Assembly: GCF_002272875.1 (NCBI RefSeq)
Contig: NZ_MLAN01000012.1
Span: 1-46,596 of the forward strand
Direction: 5' to 3'
Source: Helicobacter sp. 11S02629-2
GTDB lineage: Bacteria; Campylobacterota; Campylobacteria; Campylobacterales; Helicobacteraceae
DNA: 46,596 nt
Shown one piece after another: positions 8,477 through 15,597 of the stretch; the first letter of the stretch is position 1; each line of letters opens with the position of its first letter. A program made the translations under genes and the position numbers. The notes below the pieces were generated by a model. That model ran no database searches, was not told where the DNA came from, and saw only the letters and a program-made list of their open reading frames with translations.

Positions 8477-9139
8477 TTAAATGCAAAATTTATATCCTAT
8501 ACCCCATACAGACTGAATATATTTTGGTTCTTTAGCGCTATCACCTAGCTTTGAGCGGAGATTCCTTATATGGGTATCTATACTTCTTAAACCTGTGTCT
8601 TCATGTATGGCGCTTATTGCTCCAACTATCCTCTCACGACTTATAGGTTGAAGCCTATTTTCTATCAAGAATATTAGTATATCAAATTCCGTGATGGTGA
8701 GATCTACTACTTGATTATTAGACCGAACTACACGCCTTTCAGTGTCGATTGAAAGTGTGTCAAAGACCATCTCTCTAAGCTTAAAGCGTCTTAAGAGTGC
8801 ATTAATCCTAGCTATAAGTTCAGCTGGCTCATAAGGCTTAGCTATATAATCATCTGCACCTTGGTTAAAGCCTTGAATCTTGTTGAAAGTGTCATCTCTA
8901 GCACTTGAGATTATTATAGGTATCTGAGACATCTCTCTAATCTTGCAGCAAAGCTCTAAGCCATCCATCTCAGGAAGAGTAAGATCAAGTATGGCTAAGT
9001 CTATGCTCTCCTTTTGTATGATATCAAGCGCTTCTGTTGGTGATACTATGCTTATGACATTAAAGTGAGCTTGATTAAGATAAGTCTTGATAAGCGTTTG
9101 CATATCTAAGTCATCTTCTATTAATAGTATTTTACTCAT
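8477..9139 (-). CDS. OmpR/PhoB-family response regulator
   Basis: DNA-binding response regulator. The receiver domain (residues 1-115) has the acidic pair D9/D10, phospho-acceptor D52 (ILDLTLPEMDG), S78/S79 and K101 (IAKPYEP), so phosphorylation should be possible, unlike the atypical HsrA of Helicobacter. A winged-helix domain follows (about 120-220), ending in RSKLGDSAKEPKYIQSVWGIGYKF. The gene starts after AAAGGAAGTAGTGAT. No histidine kinase is visible nearby; the next gene codes for an exported unknown protein. I cannot assign it to a named Helicobacter regulator. Two copies of AAAACATAAAGT lie upstream and could be binding sites. Confidence 0.93.
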   Translation of the reverse strand: MSKILLIEDDLDMQTLIKTYLNQAHFNVISIVSPTEALDIIQKESIDLAILDLTLPEMDGLELCCKIREMSQIPIIISSARDDTFNKIQGFNQGADDYIAKPYEPAELIARINALLRRFKLREMVFDTLSIDTERRVVRSNNQVVDLTITEFDILIFLIENRLQPISRERIVGAISAIHEDTGLRSIDTHIRNLRSKLGDSAKEPKYIQSVWGIGYKFCI

Positions 9140-9220
9140 ATCACTACTTCCTTTGTTTAGATTTAAGATTACTGCTTAAGTGCTAGTTTTTATATAAAAC
9201 TATAAAAGCATCACAACGAT

Positions 9221-9285
9221 AAAACATAAAGTCTTATTTTATGCACATTTTGACAACTAAAACTATTTTTAACAAAACATAAAGT
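9221..9285. promoter_or_regulatory. Two direct copies of AAAACATAAAGT upstream of the regulator
   Basis: AAAACATAAAGT occurs at 9221-9232 and again at 9274-9285, 53 bases apart, which is about five helical turns. They lie 82 and 135 bases upstream of the regulator start. OmpR-type regulators bind direct repeats and often control themselves, so these are plausible operator sites; chance in AT-rich DNA is possible. Confidence 0.35.
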
Positions 9286-9541
9286 GTAATAAAACGCATT
9301 TTTCTACTTTTGGCTAGGAAAGACTACACTTTTAAGTAAGTCTACATCTAAAAGTATAAAGAATAGTTCTTTTTAGAGTTAAATTATAAATAAAAAATTA
9401 TCTTTATAAGTGAAATTAACCCCCAGAAATAGGGCAAATGATAAATCTAAAGCCTATGAAAAATAATAAGTATTTATAAAAAGACTTAATATGCCTAGTC
9501 TAATCTTTTCATACATAGTGATAAAGTATAAATAAAATGCC

Positions 9542-9579
9542 AAATAAAAAGAATAAAGTAAAATAAAAAGAATAAAGTA
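9542..9579. repeat. Tandem duplication, 19-bp unit x2
   Basis: The unit AAATAAAAAGAATAAAGTA occurs twice with no spacer and no mismatch, at 9542-9560 and 9561-9579. Confidence 0.9.
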
Positions 9580-9589
9580 AAGAGGACAA

Positions 9590-9615
9590 AGCTAGGAGGA
9601 TAAGCTAGGAGGATA
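9590..9615. repeat. Tandem duplication, 13-bp unit x2
   Basis: The unit AGCTAGGAGGATA occurs twice exactly, at 9590-9602 and 9603-9615, ten bases after the neighbouring 19-bp duplication. Each unit has a ribosome-site-like GGAGGAT on the plus strand, but no reading frame follows. Confidence 0.9.
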
Positions 9616-9624
9616 AAATAAATA

Positions 9625-9636
9625 GGGCTAAAGCCC
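9625..9636 (-). terminator. Candidate terminator of the por operon
   Basis: On the minus strand GGGCT and AGCCC pair across two bases and are followed by TATTTATTTTAT, 41 bases after the porB stop. This fits an intrinsic terminator. A second short stem (CCCT/AGGG) lies at 9642-9651. Confidence 0.6.
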
Positions 9637-9676
9637 AAGCCCCTTAAAGGGACTTAAAAATGCATAAGTTTAAAAG

Positions 9677-10621
9677 CTATACTCTAGCTTCTTCTCTTCT
9701 TTGAAGCGCTTCCCATCTCTCATCTACTTCTTTTTGTAAGATGTCGATGATGTGTTCATTTTCTTTTTTGAAAAGGTGTTTAAATCTTCCTTGTGCAGCT
9801 AGGTAATCTCTTACTGGTACTACGTTTTTAGGTCTATAAGTTATATTTAACTCATGTCCATTTATAATCTCATAAAGTGGGAAGAAGTGGCTATCAACTG
9901 CAAGATCACAAATATCTACAGTTTTATTATGATCAAACTTCCACTCAGTAGTACAAGCACTAACTGCGTTTATAAAGCAAGGACCTTCAGTATCTATGGC
10001 TCTTTTTATCTTAGCACTCATATCTTTCCATTTACTTGGAGAAACTTGTGCTACATAAGGTGCGCCATGTGCTGCCATGATAGCTATCATGTCTTTTTTG
10101 TGCTCTTTTTTACCAAAGCTAGTGCTTCCTGCTGGAGTTGTAGATGTGCTTGCTCCCATAGGAGTTGAACTACTTCTTTGACCACCAGTGTTAGCATAGT
10201 TTTCATTATCAACACAGATATAAGTAAAGTCGTGTTCTCTTTCAAAGCACCCACTAATAAACTGGAATCCTATATCATAAGTAGCACCATCACCACCAAA
10301 AGCTACAAACTTTGGTTTTTTGCCTGTGTAGCGACCTTTTTTAGCTAGGGCTTTATACATAGCTTCAGCACCACATATAGCAGTAGAACCGTTTTCAAAA
10401 CCTATGTGTATCCAAGGTATATCCCAAGCAGTGTGAGGATAAACTGCAGTTGAAACTTCTAAGCATCCTGTTGAGTTACCTATAGCTATAGGGCCATCTA
10501 CTACGTTTAGCACTTCCCTTACTATCATCCCATGAGCACATCCCGGACAAAGTAAATGCGCACCTTCAAATCTTTCAGCTGTTTTGCTAAACTGTTTTAA
10601 GTTTTTTATTTCTTTAGTCAT
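9677..10621 (-). CDS. porB: Pyruvate:flavodoxin/ferredoxin oxidoreductase, beta subunit
   Basis: Thiamine-diphosphate-binding subunit of the four-subunit enzyme that oxidises pyruvate to acetyl-CoA and CO2 with flavodoxin or ferredoxin as acceptor. The 314-residue protein has the cofactor motif GGDGATYDIG and NENYANTGGQ downstream. Cysteines near residues 25-28 (LLCPGCAHG) and in NSTGCLE and VSACTTEWKF suit the iron-sulfur cluster of this subunit class. It is last in the order porC-porD-porA-porB, 19 bases after porA, as in H. pylori. Start ATG follows AAGGAAGTGAAAA. Related 2-oxoglutarate enzymes (Oor) are the main alternative; the subunit order and sequence favour Por. Confidence 0.95.
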   Translation of the reverse strand: MTKEIKNLKQFSKTAERFEGAHLLCPGCAHGMIVREVLNVVDGPIAIGNSTGCLEVSTAVYPHTAWDIPWIHIGFENGSTAICGAEAMYKALAKKGRYTGKKPKFVAFGGDGATYDIGFQFISGCFEREHDFTYICVDNENYANTGGQRSSSTPMGASTSTTPAGSTSFGKKEHKKDMIAIMAAHGAPYVAQVSPSKWKDMSAKIKRAIDTEGPCFINAVSACTTEWKFDHNKTVDICDLAVDSHFFPLYEIINGHELNITYRPKNVVPVRDYLAAQGRFKHLFKKENEHIIDILQKEVDERWEALQRREEARV

Positions 10622-10640
10622 TTTTCACTTCCTTATAGTC

Positions 10641-11858
10641 TTAATTAAAGCCCATTTTAGCACCACGAAGACCTATGAAAAGCTGAGTAGCGTGAGTTAG
10701 TTTACCAGCTTTAACATCTTCGTTCATAAGAGAGTAGATATCACATAGTTCAACTTGAGTTAAGTCTCTCTCACCTAGTCCATAGATATAGTTAGTTAGC
10801 AATGGACGGTTTTTGCCATTAACCAAAGCGCCAGATATCTCATTAAACATAGCGCCCATAGCACCTGCTGGACTTGACTTATCCATAATAGCTATAGCTT
10901 TTACATTTTGGAAGGCATCATGAAGCTCAGCATAAGGGAAAGGTCTCAAAACATGCACTGTTACAACACCAGCTTTTATGCCTTTTGCCCTCATAGTATC
11001 ACTTGCAACTTTTGCAGATTCATAGCTTGTGCCTATGGCAAATATCGCCACTTCTGCATCTTGCATATTATAAGTATCTATTAGGTCATATTTTCTACCA
11101 GTTAAGTCAGCAAACTCTTTGAAAACTTTTTTTATCACAACTGGTGAGTTCATGATAGCATGGTGAAGTTGTGCTTTATGTTCATAGTGCCAGTCTTCTT
11201 CAGCTTGGGCACCATAAGTTGCAGGATGTTCAAAATCTAAAAGAGGATTATGAGTTTTATACTCACCTATAAATTTATAAGCTACATCATCCATTAGTGG
11301 GCTTACGTTTTGTGCTGTGTGAGAGCTTAAGAATCCATCTTGGTTTACAATAGTAGGTATCCTTACGTTCATATCTTCAGCGATTTTAAAAGCCATTAAG
11401 TTAAAATCATAGGCTTGCTGAGGGTTGCAAGTACAAAGTTGTAGCCAGCCAGTATCTCTTCCTAAATACATATCAGAGTGATCTCCGTGTATGTTTAAAG
11501 GTGCAGCTAGGGCACGGTTTACTAGGTTTAAAACTATAGGTAGTCTCATACCACTTGCTTGATAAAGCACTTCTACCATCAAAGCAAAACCTTGAGAGCT
11601 AGTAGCTGTAGCCACACGTCCCCCAGCAGCAGCAGCGCCAACGCAAGCACTCATAGCAGCGTGTTCAGATTCAACTAACACAAGCTCGCCATCTATATAA
11701 CCATTACTGTGAAAAGTACCGTAGTTTTGTATAGTTGGAGTTGAAGGGGTTATCGGATAGGCAGCGACTACATCGATTTGTGCTTGTCTTAGGGCGTGGC
11801 TTGCAGCTGTGTTACCATCCCAAACTTCCTCATTTAATAGTTCATATACTTTTGCCAT
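10641..11858 (-). CDS. porA: Pyruvate:flavodoxin/ferredoxin oxidoreductase, alpha subunit
   Basis: Carries the pyrimidine-binding and transketolase C-terminal domains of the enzyme. The 405-residue protein opens with the typical GNTAASHALRQAQIDVVAAYP and PITPSTP, and holds ESEHAAMSACVGAAAAGGR and TATSSQGFALMVEVLY, all conserved in the family. A C-terminal domain starts near residue 265 (AEVAIFAIGTSYESAK). It begins four bases after porD and is followed by porB, so the four genes form one operon. Confidence 0.96.
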   Translation of the reverse strand: MAKVYELLNEEVWDGNTAASHALRQAQIDVVAAYPITPSTPTIQNYGTFHSNGYIDGELVLVESEHAAMSACVGAAAAGGRVATATSSQGFALMVEVLYQASGMRLPIVLNLVNRALAAPLNIHGDHSDMYLGRDTGWLQLCTCNPQQAYDFNLMAFKIAEDMNVRIPTIVNQDGFLSSHTAQNVSPLMDDVAYKFIGEYKTHNPLLDFEHPATYGAQAEEDWHYEHKAQLHHAIMNSPVVIKKVFKEFADLTGRKYDLIDTYNMQDAEVAIFAIGTSYESAKVASDTMRAKGIKAGVVTVHVLRPFPYAELHDAFQNVKAIAIMDKSSPAGAMGAMFNEISGALVNGKNRPLLTNYIYGLGERDLTQVELCDIYSLMNEDVKAGKLTHATQLFIGLRGAKMGFN

Positions 11859-11862
11859 AACC

Positions 11863-12267
11863 TTACTCCTTAACTTTTTTTTCTTTAGCTGGCCATTTTG
11901 CTATAGCTTCTTGCTGTGTTGTGAAATCTTGGAACATTATTAAAGACTTAGGATTAGTAGGGCATACATCAGCACATATACCGCAACCTTTACAGTGTTT
12001 ATAATCAATACCAGTCATTTTTTCATCTCTTACTAAGATAGAGCTATCTGGGCAGTACACCCAGCAAAAATAGCAATTTATACAATGATCTACATTGTGT
12101 ACTGGTTTATCAACTCTCCAGTGAGATACGCTTAAGCTATAAGAGCTTTCATCAGTATAGTTTCTATTTTCTGGGTATATGTCTAAATTTTCTATGCCTT
12201 TAGATTCTAGTGGGAACACAACTGCACCCATAGCTAGTTCATTCCAACCTTTTTGTACATTTTTCAT
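11863..12267 (-). CDS. porD: Pyruvate:flavodoxin/ferredoxin oxidoreductase, delta subunit (2x[4Fe-4S])
   Basis: Ferredoxin-like electron-transfer subunit of 134 residues. It contains two cluster motifs, CINCYFCWVYCPDSS and CKGCGICADVCPTNP, between about residues 62 and 108. The N-terminal 55 residues are the usual extension that packs against the other subunits. It lies 24 bases after porC and four before porA. The start ATG follows AAAGGACTGAAC on the minus strand. Confidence 0.96.
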   Translation of the reverse strand: MKNVQKGWNELAMGAVVFPLESKGIENLDIYPENRNYTDESSYSLSVSHWRVDKPVHNVDHCINCYFCWVYCPDSSILVRDEKMTGIDYKHCKGCGICADVCPTNPKSLIMFQDFTTQQEAIAKWPAKEKKVKE

Positions 12268-12291
12268 GTTCAGTCCTTTAAATTACTTGGG

Positions 12292-12867
12292 TTATTTAAC
12301 TTCATCATATGCGCGTTGAACTGCTAACATATTGCCATCTATTAGTTTTTGAGGTAGTTTTTTACCTAAAACTTCTTTGAATGCTTCTTTGAAAAAATCA
12401 AACTTTAATAAAGGCGTGCCAGAAAGTTCTGTAACTTTTATAAGTGCGCCAAGCATAGGGGCATTTGGTATAGGCTTACCTAGTGTATCAAGTGAGATTT
12501 TTATGCAATCTACTACGTAAAATTCTTTATCTTTAAGATCTGGTTTTTTAGCTATAAGCTCTTCTTTGCTTAGGTGAGTAGTTATTATGTATTTTGTGGT
12601 AGGTTTGGTTGATTCAAATATATCTGCTATAAATGTAAGACCCGGGTCTATAACTAAAACATAATCCGGAGACATATATTTTTCATGATTTAATATAGGT
12701 TTATCATCTATCTTATCAAACGCTGCCATTGCCTCGCCTCTTTTAGCTGAGCCATAAGTTGCAAATGCTTGCACTTTCTTGCCAGTTCTTGCGACTATAT
12801 CAGCTAACCCTTTTGCACCTGTCACAGCACCTTGTCCGGCACGACTATGCCATCTTATCTCTAACAT
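12292..12867 (-). CDS. porC: Pyruvate:flavodoxin/ferredoxin oxidoreductase, gamma subunit
   Basis: First gene of the operon; also called porG. The 191-residue protein has the family start MLEIRWHSRAGQGAVTGAK, then FATYGSAKRGEAM and PDYVLVIDPGL, which bind coenzyme A in related enzymes. AGGAGTT sits seven bases before ATG. The operon promoter should lie in the 161 bases upstream; TAATAT near 12916-12926 on the minus strand is a possible -10, not a strong one. Confidence 0.95.
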   Translation of the reverse strand: MLEIRWHSRAGQGAVTGAKGLADIVARTGKKVQAFATYGSAKRGEAMAAFDKIDDKPILNHEKYMSPDYVLVIDPGLTFIADIFESTKPTTKYIITTHLSKEELIAKKPDLKDKEFYVVDCIKISLDTLGKPIPNAPMLGALIKVTELSGTPLLKFDFFKEAFKEVLGKKLPQKLIDGNMLAVQRAYDEVK

Positions 12868-13028
12868 TTTTAACTCCTGTGGTTTTGGGTTGGGTAAATG
12901 TAATTCAATACTAAAATATTAGCTCCACAAACATTTAAAACCTAATCAAAACATCATAAAACTAATTTTTTTGTATGGGGAATTTTAACATGTTTTGTTC
13001 ATTTTAAGCCAAATATAAGAAAATATGC

Positions 13029-13388
13029 TTAGTTCTGGGCATTTTTAAAGTCTATATCTCTAACTCTTTTAAGCCTTAAAATCACCTTTCTAACTAGCTT
13101 TAAAAGCAGATAGATTATCCTTATTGCAAAGATTTGGAATCTATTTTTAGCATGCAAGTAACTAAGTGCTAAGTAGCCCTGTAATAATAAATCTTTACCT
13201 TCATCATAAACTATCATGCCGCTGTTTGGATCTAAAAGTAGGATTTTAGGAGTGATGTTTTTTACTTTGGCTTTGTCTCTTAAATCTATAAAAGTTAACT
13301 CGCGTCTTTTTTTCATGCTCATAAATTTTTGATAGTTTTGACAGATATCACACTTAGAATCAATAAAAACAAAGATCATATAAAACAC
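13029..13388 (-). CDS. Small DCC-family (DUF393-like) thiol-disulfide protein
   Basis: The 119-residue protein starts VFIDSKCDICQ, which fits the DxxCxxC signature of the DCC family (thioredoxin-like fold, function poorly known). A Leu/Ile-rich segment near residues 85-100 with many basic residues around it may touch the membrane. Two starts are possible: GTG at 13388 or ATG at 13379, with no clear ribosome site for either. It is the only minus-strand gene between the por operon and phnA. Family assignment rests on the short N-terminal motif. Confidence 0.6.
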   Translation of the reverse strand: MFYMIFVFIDSKCDICQNYQKFMSMKKRRELTFIDLRDKAKVKNITPKILLLDPNSGMIVYDEGKDLLLQGYLALSYLHAKNRFQIFAIRIIYLLLKLVRKVILRLKRVRDIDFKNAQN

Positions 13389-13416
13389 TTTTTTTAATAA
13401 TAGATTTTTAACATTT

Positions 13417-13442
13417 TATAATCTTTACACTTTATATATAAT
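13417..13442 (+). promoter_or_regulatory. Candidate promoter of the phnA-like gene and folC
   Basis: Two exact TATAAT boxes lie at 13417-13422 and 13437-13442 in AT-rich DNA, 55 and 35 bases before the phnA-like start. Helicobacter housekeeping promoters often lack a -35 box, so either could serve. Confidence 0.45.
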
Positions 13443-13476
13443 CTCACCTTATCAAATCCTACAAAGAGGCAAGCAA

Positions 13477-13698
13477 ATGGAAGACTTAAAAGTAAAAGAT
13501 AGTAATGGTGCAACTTTAGAAAATGGCGATAGCGTAAGTGTGATAAAAGACCTAAAAGTTAGTGGGGCAAAAGCAACCATAAAAAGGGGCACTACTATAA
13601 AAAATATACGTTTAAATGGAAACGAGGGCGAAGTAGAAGCAAAAGTAGATAAGTGTGGCGTCATAGTTTTAAAAACTTGCTTTCTAAAAAAAGTGTGA
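13477..13698 (+). CDS. PhnA/YjdM-type small protein without zinc ribbon
   Basis: The 73 residues match the C-terminal domain of PhnA (YjdM): VKDSNGATLENGDSV, VIKDLKVSGAK, KRGTTIKNIRL and VLKTCFLKK are all in the right order. PhnA of E. coli has an N-terminal zinc ribbon with CxxC pairs, which is absent here; short versions occur in many bacteria. Despite the gene name, PhnA is not established as a phosphonate enzyme, so I make no functional claim. Start ATG follows AGAGGCAAGCAA. It lies 11 bases before folC and is probably co-transcribed. Confidence 0.85.
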   Translation: MEDLKVKDSNGATLENGDSVSVIKDLKVSGAKATIKRGTTIKNIRLNGNEGEVEAKVDKCGVIVLKTCFLKKV

Positions 13699-13709
13699 CT
13701 TAAGAGAAT

Positions 13710-14831
13710 ATGCTAAAAGACTATATGGATAAAAAAGGGCTTGAGTACGCCCCTTTTGATAAGGCTAGAGTACATAAAATTTACGCTCTTTTAAAGCCAA
13801 ATCTCAAGCTGCCAAACCACACAGTCCACATCATGGGGACTAATGGCAAAGGTAGTACTGGACGCTTTATCACTCAAAGCTTGCAAGAAGCAGGCTTTAG
13901 CACCCTTCACTTTACTAGCCCTCATATATTTAGGTATGAAGAACGCTTTTTTATAAACAACAAGATAGTAGATTCTGAGACTTTAGAAAAGGCGCATAAC
14001 TTTTTACAAAGTTTTAGTTTTATAAATGAAGCTAGCTACTTTGAATATAGCTTTTTTCTTTGTCTAGTGTTAGCACAAGGACTTAACTATCTTATAGCTG
14101 AAGCTGGGGTTGGAGGCGAGTATGATGCTACTTCTTGTATAAACTATGATGCAAGCATATACACGCCAATTGATTTTGATCATAAAGACTATCTTGGCAC
14201 TACTTTAGAATCTATAGCTACAACTAAACTAAAAGCAATGGATGGGCTTACTTTTATAGGGCTTCAGCAAGAAACAACCAAAAAGATAGCTTTAAAGATA
14301 GCTAAAGAAAAGAATTTAAAGCTAGTTTTTCAAGATGATACGCCTTCAAAAGAAGTAAAAGCCTATGCTAAAAAGTATCATCTTTATCCTTTTTTAGAAT
14401 CTAATCTTAGTCTTGCAAGTCTTTTTTTAGATTCCATAAAAGTGCCTTTATTAAGCAAGCCTTTAGACTTACGAGGAAGGTTAGAAAAACTACAAGATAA
14501 CCTCTACATAGACGTAGGGCACAACCTCCACGCAGCACGCAATCTTTCTTCTATATTTAAAAATATCACACTAATTTATAATACCTACAAAGACAAAGAC
14601 TATGAAGAGATATTGCACACACTTAAGCCTATCTTAAAAAAAGTGCTTATCTTTAAAGTTGATAATCCTCGTATCCTAGCCCCAGAAGCGCTAAAAAGCA
14701 CACTAGAAAGCTTAGAGATAAAGTCTAGTTTTATGCAAGATTTGACTTTAGACCCAAAAGAGACCTATGTAGTATTTGGAAGTTTTTCATTAGTTGAAGC
14801 ATTTTTAAAAAGATATGAAGGGGTTTTGTAG
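13710..14831 (+). CDS. folC: Folylpolyglutamate synthase / dihydrofolate synthase
   Basis: Mur-ligase-family enzyme that adds glutamate to dihydropteroate and folates. The ATP loop is IMGTNGKGSTGR at residues 41-52. EAGVGGEYDATSC and a DHKDYLG motif follow, and the C-terminal ligase domain includes RLEKLQDNLYIDVGHN. At 373 residues it is shorter than E. coli FolC (about 420), which is usual in this group. Start ATG comes after TAAGAGAAT, a weak site, which suggests coupling to the upstream phnA-like gene. Confidence 0.95.
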   Translation: MLKDYMDKKGLEYAPFDKARVHKIYALLKPNLKLPNHTVHIMGTNGKGSTGRFITQSLQEAGFSTLHFTSPHIFRYEERFFINNKIVDSETLEKAHNFLQSFSFINEASYFEYSFFLCLVLAQGLNYLIAEAGVGGEYDATSCINYDASIYTPIDFDHKDYLGTTLESIATTKLKAMDGLTFIGLQQETTKKIALKIAKEKNLKLVFQDDTPSKEVKAYAKKYHLYPFLESNLSLASLFLDSIKVPLLSKPLDLRGRLEKLQDNLYIDVGHNLHAARNLSSIFKNITLIYNTYKDKDYEEILHTLKPILKKVLIFKVDNPRILAPEALKSTLESLEIKSSFMQDLTLDPKETYVVFGSFSLVEAFLKRYEGVL

Positions 14832-14937
14832 TAGTGCTTTTTATAGCAAAACTACAATGAAGGCTAGACTTCTAGAAAAACCCTAGCAGTCTATTAATGG
14901 TTAAGGATGACCTTAGCTGTATATAAAAGTTAGTTAA

Positions 14938-15504
14938 TTAATGATGGGTTATCATAGGTATAAGTAGACCTTCTTTTACTTCCATATACTTTTCGCCACC
15001 AACTAAGTGTTTAACTATCTCAAGACCAAAAAGTATAGCTGTAGCAGGACCAGCTGAAGTGATGATATTACCACTTACTACTACTGGCTTATCTTGTCTT
15101 TGGCCATGGCTTATAGGTCCTTCACATCCCGGATAGCAAGTATAGTTATCAGGCAATACTTTTGCTTCTTCTAGTACTAGTGGAGAAGCACAAACTGCTG
15201 AAACTAGCTTTTGTTTTTCATTTAGTGTTTGAAGTATTTTTATGATTCTGGCATCTTTTTTAAGATTATCCATACCATCCCAACCGCCCGGTAGTGCTAT
15301 AGCATCAAGGCTATCTACATTTACATCATCAAGGCTTACTTCAGCTTTTACACCTATGCCATTAGCACCAACTACTACGTTAGCACCATTAAGCCCAGCT
15401 ATTATTACATTCACACCGGCTCTTTTTAGCGTGTCAGCTATGCCCATAAACTCTATTTCTTCAAATCCAGTTGCTAAAGGTACTAATACAGTTTTCATAT
15501 TCAT
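14938..15504 (-). CDS. DJ-1/PfpI-family protein
   Basis: Member of the DJ-1/ThiJ/PfpI superfamily, 188 residues. The nucleophile cysteine is C105 in SAVCASPLVL, and the partner glutamate is in GFEEIE (residues 14-19), as in DJ-1 and YajL. Proposed roles of that clade include oxidative-stress sensing and glyoxalase-like chemistry; the sequence does not choose between them. LPGGWDGMDNL is conserved. The start is ATG at 15504; a second in-frame ATG lies two codons later. AGGAGTAATGAATATG on the minus strand puts a good ribosome site closer to the second. Confidence 0.93.
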   Translation of the reverse strand: MNMKTVLVPLATGFEEIEFMGIADTLKRAGVNVIIAGLNGANVVVGANGIGVKAEVSLDDVNVDSLDAIALPGGWDGMDNLKKDARIIKILQTLNEKQKLVSAVCASPLVLEEAKVLPDNYTCYPGCEGPISHGQRQDKPVVVSGNIITSAGPATAILFGLEIVKHLVGGEKYMEVKEGLLIPMITHH

Positions 15505-15597
15505 TACTCCTAAATTTTAAATATTTTTGGATTCTATCACAATTGATTTCACTAACAGTAAATTATTACTAGTAGCTAGTTTAATGTTTAAAATCTT

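Larger units (their letters stand above)
9140..9676. other. Intergenic region upstream of the regulator and downstream of porB
   Basis: These 537 AT-rich bases hold no convincing gene. On the regulator side there are two copies of a 12-bp word. On the porB side there are two different tandem duplications (9542-9579 and 9590-9615) followed by a hairpin that fits a porB terminator. The middle part shows nothing I can name. Confidence 0.6.

Noticed and set aside
14832-14937. A short stem (TAAGG/CCTTA near 14905-14918) as terminator between folC and the DJ-1 gene
   Set aside because: Only five pairs and no T-run; not strong enough to annotate.
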